This document shows positions 61,215 to 64,000 of a DNA stretch of 64,000 nt, in pieces. The translations under genes were made by a program, and so were the position numbers. The stretch spans positions 930,001-994,000 of the forward strand of contig NZ_LFNF01000003.1 in the NCBI RefSeq assembly GCF_001045445.1. The letters are read 5' to 3'. The notes under the pieces were generated by a model. The model had not been told where the DNA came from and did not search any database. It saw nothing but the letters and a program-made list of their open reading frames with translations. Numbering within the stretch: the stretch's first letter is position 1; each line of letters begins with the position of its first letter. The DNA comes from Chryseobacterium sp. BLS98 (lineage in GTDB: Bacteria; Bacteroidota; Bacteroidia; Flavobacteriales; Weeksellaceae).

Positions 61215-62906
61215 TCAATCTCGCAATTCAAGATTAGTATCCTTTTTAAAGGATGTGGCTAACATATATAGGAAATCTAAGATCATGATGGCTTCATCCT
61301 CATTGATATGTATTCCATTTTTTCTCAGGATTTTTATCGCTTGACTAGTAGAAACCATCCGCCCAGAAAAATATTTTGTACTTCGATTGATATTTTTCTC
61401 GATAATTTTTAAAACTTTTTCAGTCTTAGTATTGATTATCCCCTCATACATTGTTACCTTTTTTAGAACTGAATTGATTTGTATAGCTTCAAATTCCTTT
61501 GTAGATACATTTATTTGAGAAGGTGTAAACATACTTGTAATATGTCTTTTATCAACAAAGTCTTGAAGTTTATAGACTTTAAAAATGTTAATGTGATCTT
61601 TCTTCCATATTTCCTTATGTTTATAAAAATCCATATTCAATTTCTGTGTAAGATGCTGTAATCTCTCGTTTAAATTATAAGTAATTTCATTATGTTCTTT
61701 TTTCATTTCTCTGAAATCTTCGAAATCTATTTTTCCAGCCAATAGGTATCTTCTTGCTTTTGCTAGGAGTTCCTTATTCTGAGAAATTTCTGTAAAAAGG
61801 CTTTTTTTTTCATTTAATGCTTGTCTTCTTGCTGTGAATATATTTTCATCTTCGAGAAGGAGATCAAAAAGTTCATATACATTGGGAAGGAGGGTTATTT
61901 TTTTTAAGAGACTTTCGTATGATTTTTCCAGAAAATCTGTTCTAAATCTACCTTTGCATTTAGAAGTGTTACAATGATAATAGCTATATTTTTTATGTTT
62001 ACCCTGAGAGGTACTGCCTGTCAATGTTCGTCCACAAAAAGGACAATTTATGAATCCTCTAAGGGGGAACAGATATTTCGTTTGAAGTTTTGACTCTCTC
62101 TGTTTACGTTTACTTTTGAGTAATAATTGAACCTTACGGTAAAGGCTCTCCGATATGATAGGTTTATGAATTCCTTTTACATATTGAATATCCTCATCTT
62201 TGGTTGCTTTAACCGTAATTATTCCACAATAAATAGGATTATGCAATATCTTCCAAAAATTATTCTTACTGCATTGAAGACCTTTTTGAACAGTCATCAT
62301 TCTAACTTGATTGATCGAATACGTTCCTGTTGCAAACTGGTCAAAAGCCCATTTAATTAAATCCGCCTCCGGTTGTTTAGGTTTCATTATTTTTCTACCT
62401 TCTTGTGTAGACTGGTTAATATATCCCATTGGAGCTCTTCCTGGCCATCTTCCCATTTTTCTAGCTCTACGCATTCCATCTGAGGCGTTACGTCCCCTTC
62501 TATTGTTTTCGGCTTCGGGTATCGAAAGATATACAGCAAGCATCACAATACTTTCGGGGACATCAAAATCGATTGGTTGGTCAATAGCAAATGGTTTTGC
62601 GTTCAATCCTCTTAGAATACCAAGCATTTGATAAGCATACTCAATATTTCGACTAAAGCGATCCCATTTGATGAATAGTATATTTTCTGCTGGCCTTTTT
62701 CTATTGCTTTTTAATATTTTAATAAGGTTTTTCCATTCCGGTCGATTAAAATCCTTTGCTGAAAAGTCCTCTCTGAAGATTCCTTTGACAACAATTTGGT
62801 TCAATTCACAATATTTCAACAATCTTTCTTCCTGCTCAGGAAGAGAGTAGCCTTTTCTCATTTGTTCGTCAGTACTAACTCTGACATATAAATATGCTGA
62901 TTTCAT
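61215..62906 (-). CDS. Large serine recombinase
   Basis: A 563-residue site-specific recombinase. The N-terminal resolvase domain (1-150) has catalytic Ser11 in YVRVSTDEQ and the Arg residues of WDRFSRN. The recombinase domain (about 155-265) has GRAPMGYIN. The zinc ribbon uses Cys288, Cys291, Cys312 and Cys317, followed by a coiled coil (about 360-430). A C-terminal 65-residue part (SGRMVSTSQAIKILRKNGIHINEDEAIMILDFLYMLA) resembles small proteins of Bacteroidota mobile elements and looks added on. Such enzymes integrate phages, ICEs and genomic islands. It is AT-rich compared with the DNA before the tRNA. It ends convergently with the tRNA unit. Confidence 0.93.
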   Translation of the reverse strand: MKSAYLYVRVSTDEQMRKGYSLPEQEERLLKYCELNQIVVKGIFREDFSAKDFNRPEWKNLIKILKSNRKRPAENILFIKWDRFSRNIEYAYQMLGILRGLNAKPFAIDQPIDFDVPESIVMLAVYLSIPEAENNRRGRNASDGMRRARKMGRWPGRAPMGYINQSTQEGRKIMKPKQPEADLIKWAFDQFATGTYSINQVRMMTVQKGLQCSKNNFWKILHNPIYCGIITVKATKDEDIQYVKGIHKPIISESLYRKVQLLLKSKRKQRESKLQTKYLFPLRGFINCPFCGRTLTGSTSQGKHKKYSYYHCNTSKCKGRFRTDFLEKSYESLLKKITLLPNVYELFDLLLEDENIFTARRQALNEKKSLFTEISQNKELLAKARRYLLAGKIDFEDFREMKKEHNEITYNLNERLQHLTQKLNMDFYKHKEIWKKDHINIFKVYKLQDFVDKRHITSMFTPSQINVSTKEFEAIQINSVLKKVTMYEGIINTKTEKVLKIIEKNINRSTKYFSGRMVSTSQAIKILRKNGIHINEDEAIMILDFLYMLATSFKKDTNLELRD

Positions 62907-63435
62907 AAATATAGGTTTTGAAATATTAACGGTTAAAGAGGGCTACTTTATTGAAATGAAATTTTAGAGGTGGTTTAAATAATCGGTATCTTTAAAATCT
63001 GCGTTAAAATAACAACCATATATAATTAATAAAAGAATGACGGTATTATTAATGTATTTCTAATTTTTTACCACCGCAGTGTTTTTCATGGGAATTGTAA
63101 GTGGCAATAGGGGCGGCCAGATATTGGAGCAGTTTTCAATGTGCTATATCAGGAAAGTCAGAAATCTCTTTTTACACAACGAACAAAAGGTGATAAATAG
63201 GTGTTTGATCATGATAAATTGTAGTCAAAAAAACAATTCCAAAAAGTCAATTATTAAAAAAGATAAATTATTTTTTGTTAAAACCTGATATTTTTTTCTT
63301 GCATCTAGATTTAAAGGTATTTTCTTTGTTTATATGCTTAATTGTTTGGATATTTTTTACTAGTTTTTCAAACGGATATGAAGAAATGTTTGAAATTATT
63401 TTTTTACAAATACCATCCAATACCTAATTGGTTTA

Positions 63436-63468
63436 TTTGGGTTTGTTTTTCCAGTTTTTGTATATTTG
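63436..63468 (+). promoter_or_regulatory. Promoter in the AT-rich gap, plus strand
   Basis: TTTG (63436-63439), 21 bases, TATATTTG (63461-63468). The predicted start is about 63473, giving a leader of about 330 bases for the gene at 63801, or a separate small RNA. Confidence 0.65.
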
Positions 63469-63535
63469 AAATAGTTATTATGAGTTATAGAGATTAAGAA
63501 CCTTATTTACCCCTCGTTACTTATAGCTTGTTCTA

Positions 63536-63640
63536 TTAGGTTCCCTGAAACCAAACCGATAGGTGTAGTTAGTATCACAAGTTACAATCTTTTATTAATT
63601 TGTAACACATGAGATAAAATCTCACTGATTTTACGGTTTT
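63536..63640 (+). other. Possible structured RNA segment
   Basis: Several small stems in a row: GGTT/AACC (63539-63552), GTTACAA/TTGTAAC (63581-63587 and 63600-63606), and TGAGAT/ATCTCA with loop AAA (63610-63624). Each is short, so this is a weak call; it gains some weight from the strong promoter upstream and absence of coding. Confidence 0.35.
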
Positions 63641-63800
63641 CCATAATTATAATATCTATATTTTTCTTATTTTTATCGTAAACTGATAAAAAACAATTTA
63701 GTCATATAATTACACATCTGGTGAATCAATTTTATTGAATATTCTAATAAAGCTTTCTTCAAAAAATTGGTTAGGTGTGCTGTAAAAAATTAGAATATTT

Positions 63801-64000
63801 ATGCTGCAAAAGTACCTGAATGCAAACCTTCTGAATGTCACAGATGATGACGATCATAAAAAATTATTGAAATCCTCGGAAGAACTAACTAAAAAATTAT
63901 TAAAAAGTAAGGCAAAGGTCGCACTTTTTACTTTAATCGCTATAGATCCTGACATAGATCCTGAAAATCCGTCCATTTTGGAAGTAAAGGCTCTAATTAT
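63801..64000 (+). CDS. Start of an unrecognised gene, cut by the window edge
   Basis: The ATG at 63801 opens a frame with no stop in 66 codons to the window end. The peptide begins MLQKYLNANLLNV, has an acidic run (TDDDD), a Lys/Leu-rich helix (KKLLKSSEELTKKLLKSK), and then VALFTLIAIDPDIDPENPSILEV. Codon use looks coding. The mix of an N-terminal helical part with a DPD.D..NP segment faintly recalls helical proteins of GTPase-associated conflict (defence) systems, but I cannot confirm that. As probable cargo beside a serine recombinase it deserves attention. Confidence 0.55.
   Translation, partial: MLQKYLNANLLNVTDDDDHKKLLKSSEELTKKLLKSKAKVALFTLIAIDPDIDPENPSILEVKALI

Larger units (their letters stand above)
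62907..63800. other. AT-rich gap without a clear gene
   Basis: 894 bases, very AT-rich. I find no frame with coding character; the one 69-codon frame at 63079-63288 looks random. It contains a promoter at 63436-63468 and a foldable stretch at 63536-63640. Confidence 0.6.

Noticed and set aside
63079..63288. 69-codon open frame in the AT-rich gap
   Set aside because: Random-looking composition, no ribosome or promoter signal at the start, no recognisable motif.
1..64000. CRISPR array
   Set aside because: No regularly spaced repeats of 25-40 bases with unique spacers were seen; the intergenic word arrays are too short and degenerate.

Overview
The window reads as chromosomal DNA of a flavobacterium (Bacteroidota), most like Chryseobacterium or a near relative. 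Supporting signs are a low GC content, Bacteroidota-type promoters (TTTG, 19-21 bases, TAnnTTTG), few Shine-Dalgarno sites, a fused SecDF, a type IX secretion sorting domain on the PQQ-type sugar dehydrogenase, a succinyl/acetylornithine-type carbamoyltransferase in the arginine pathway, and many small intergenic inverted repeats. Genus assignment is inference from gene content.

Layout. 1-14.3 kb: a PnuC transporter cut by the left edge, an amino-acid permease, a BNR-repeat propeller protein, hemN, a secreted sugar dehydrogenase, secDF, a Tet-type MFS pump, an AraC regulator with an outer-membrane protein and a DoxX protein, and a lipoprotein. 14.6-22.7 kb: tatA, a PAP2 phosphatase, a TPR protein, trmL, rlmH, a BrkB-type membrane protein, then nhaA and spoT on the minus strand. 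22.9-33.7 kb: a minus-strand block for short-chain acid use, holding a porin, an MHS-family symporter, two small membrane proteins, a transporter-kinase fusion (SLC5-STAC-histidine kinase), a lone receiver, a propionyl-CoA synthetase-like enzyme and acetyl-CoA synthetase. The layout resembles the CrbS/R acetate switch of Gammaproteobacteria, but the response regulator has no DNA-binding domain.

34.4-49.5 kb: the arginine cluster (GNAT, argG, argC, argD, argF', argB, argE, argH), an Lrp regulator, and pyrB-carA-carB. These pathways share carbamoyl phosphate. A standalone IS1 InsA-like zinc-ribbon/HTH protein faces the arginine promoter. Ahead of pyrB is a compact control region with a strong promoter, a predicted 23-residue leader peptide starting almost at the predicted +1, an early hairpin followed by a U-rich stretch, and a strong terminator whose base touches the leader stop codon. 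This has the layout of the UTP-sensitive pyrBI attenuator of E. coli, and it is the strongest candidate here for an undescribed system.

49.5-61 kb: small housekeeping and stress genes (DinB-like proteins, DJ-1/PfpI, a likely inactive aspartyl-protease homologue, a Crp/Fnr regulator, ogt, DUF2911, acetyltransferase, cupin, dienelactone hydrolase, HAD phosphatase, a standalone HsdR_N nuclease-fold protein divergent from holA, trxB) and tRNA-Ser(UGA) with a textbook promoter and terminator. 61.2-64 kb: an AT-rich segment with a large serine recombinase, about 0.9 kb with a promoter and foldable sequence but no convincing gene, and the start of an unrecognised gene that leaves the window. This looks like the edge of a mobile or accessory island beside the tRNA.
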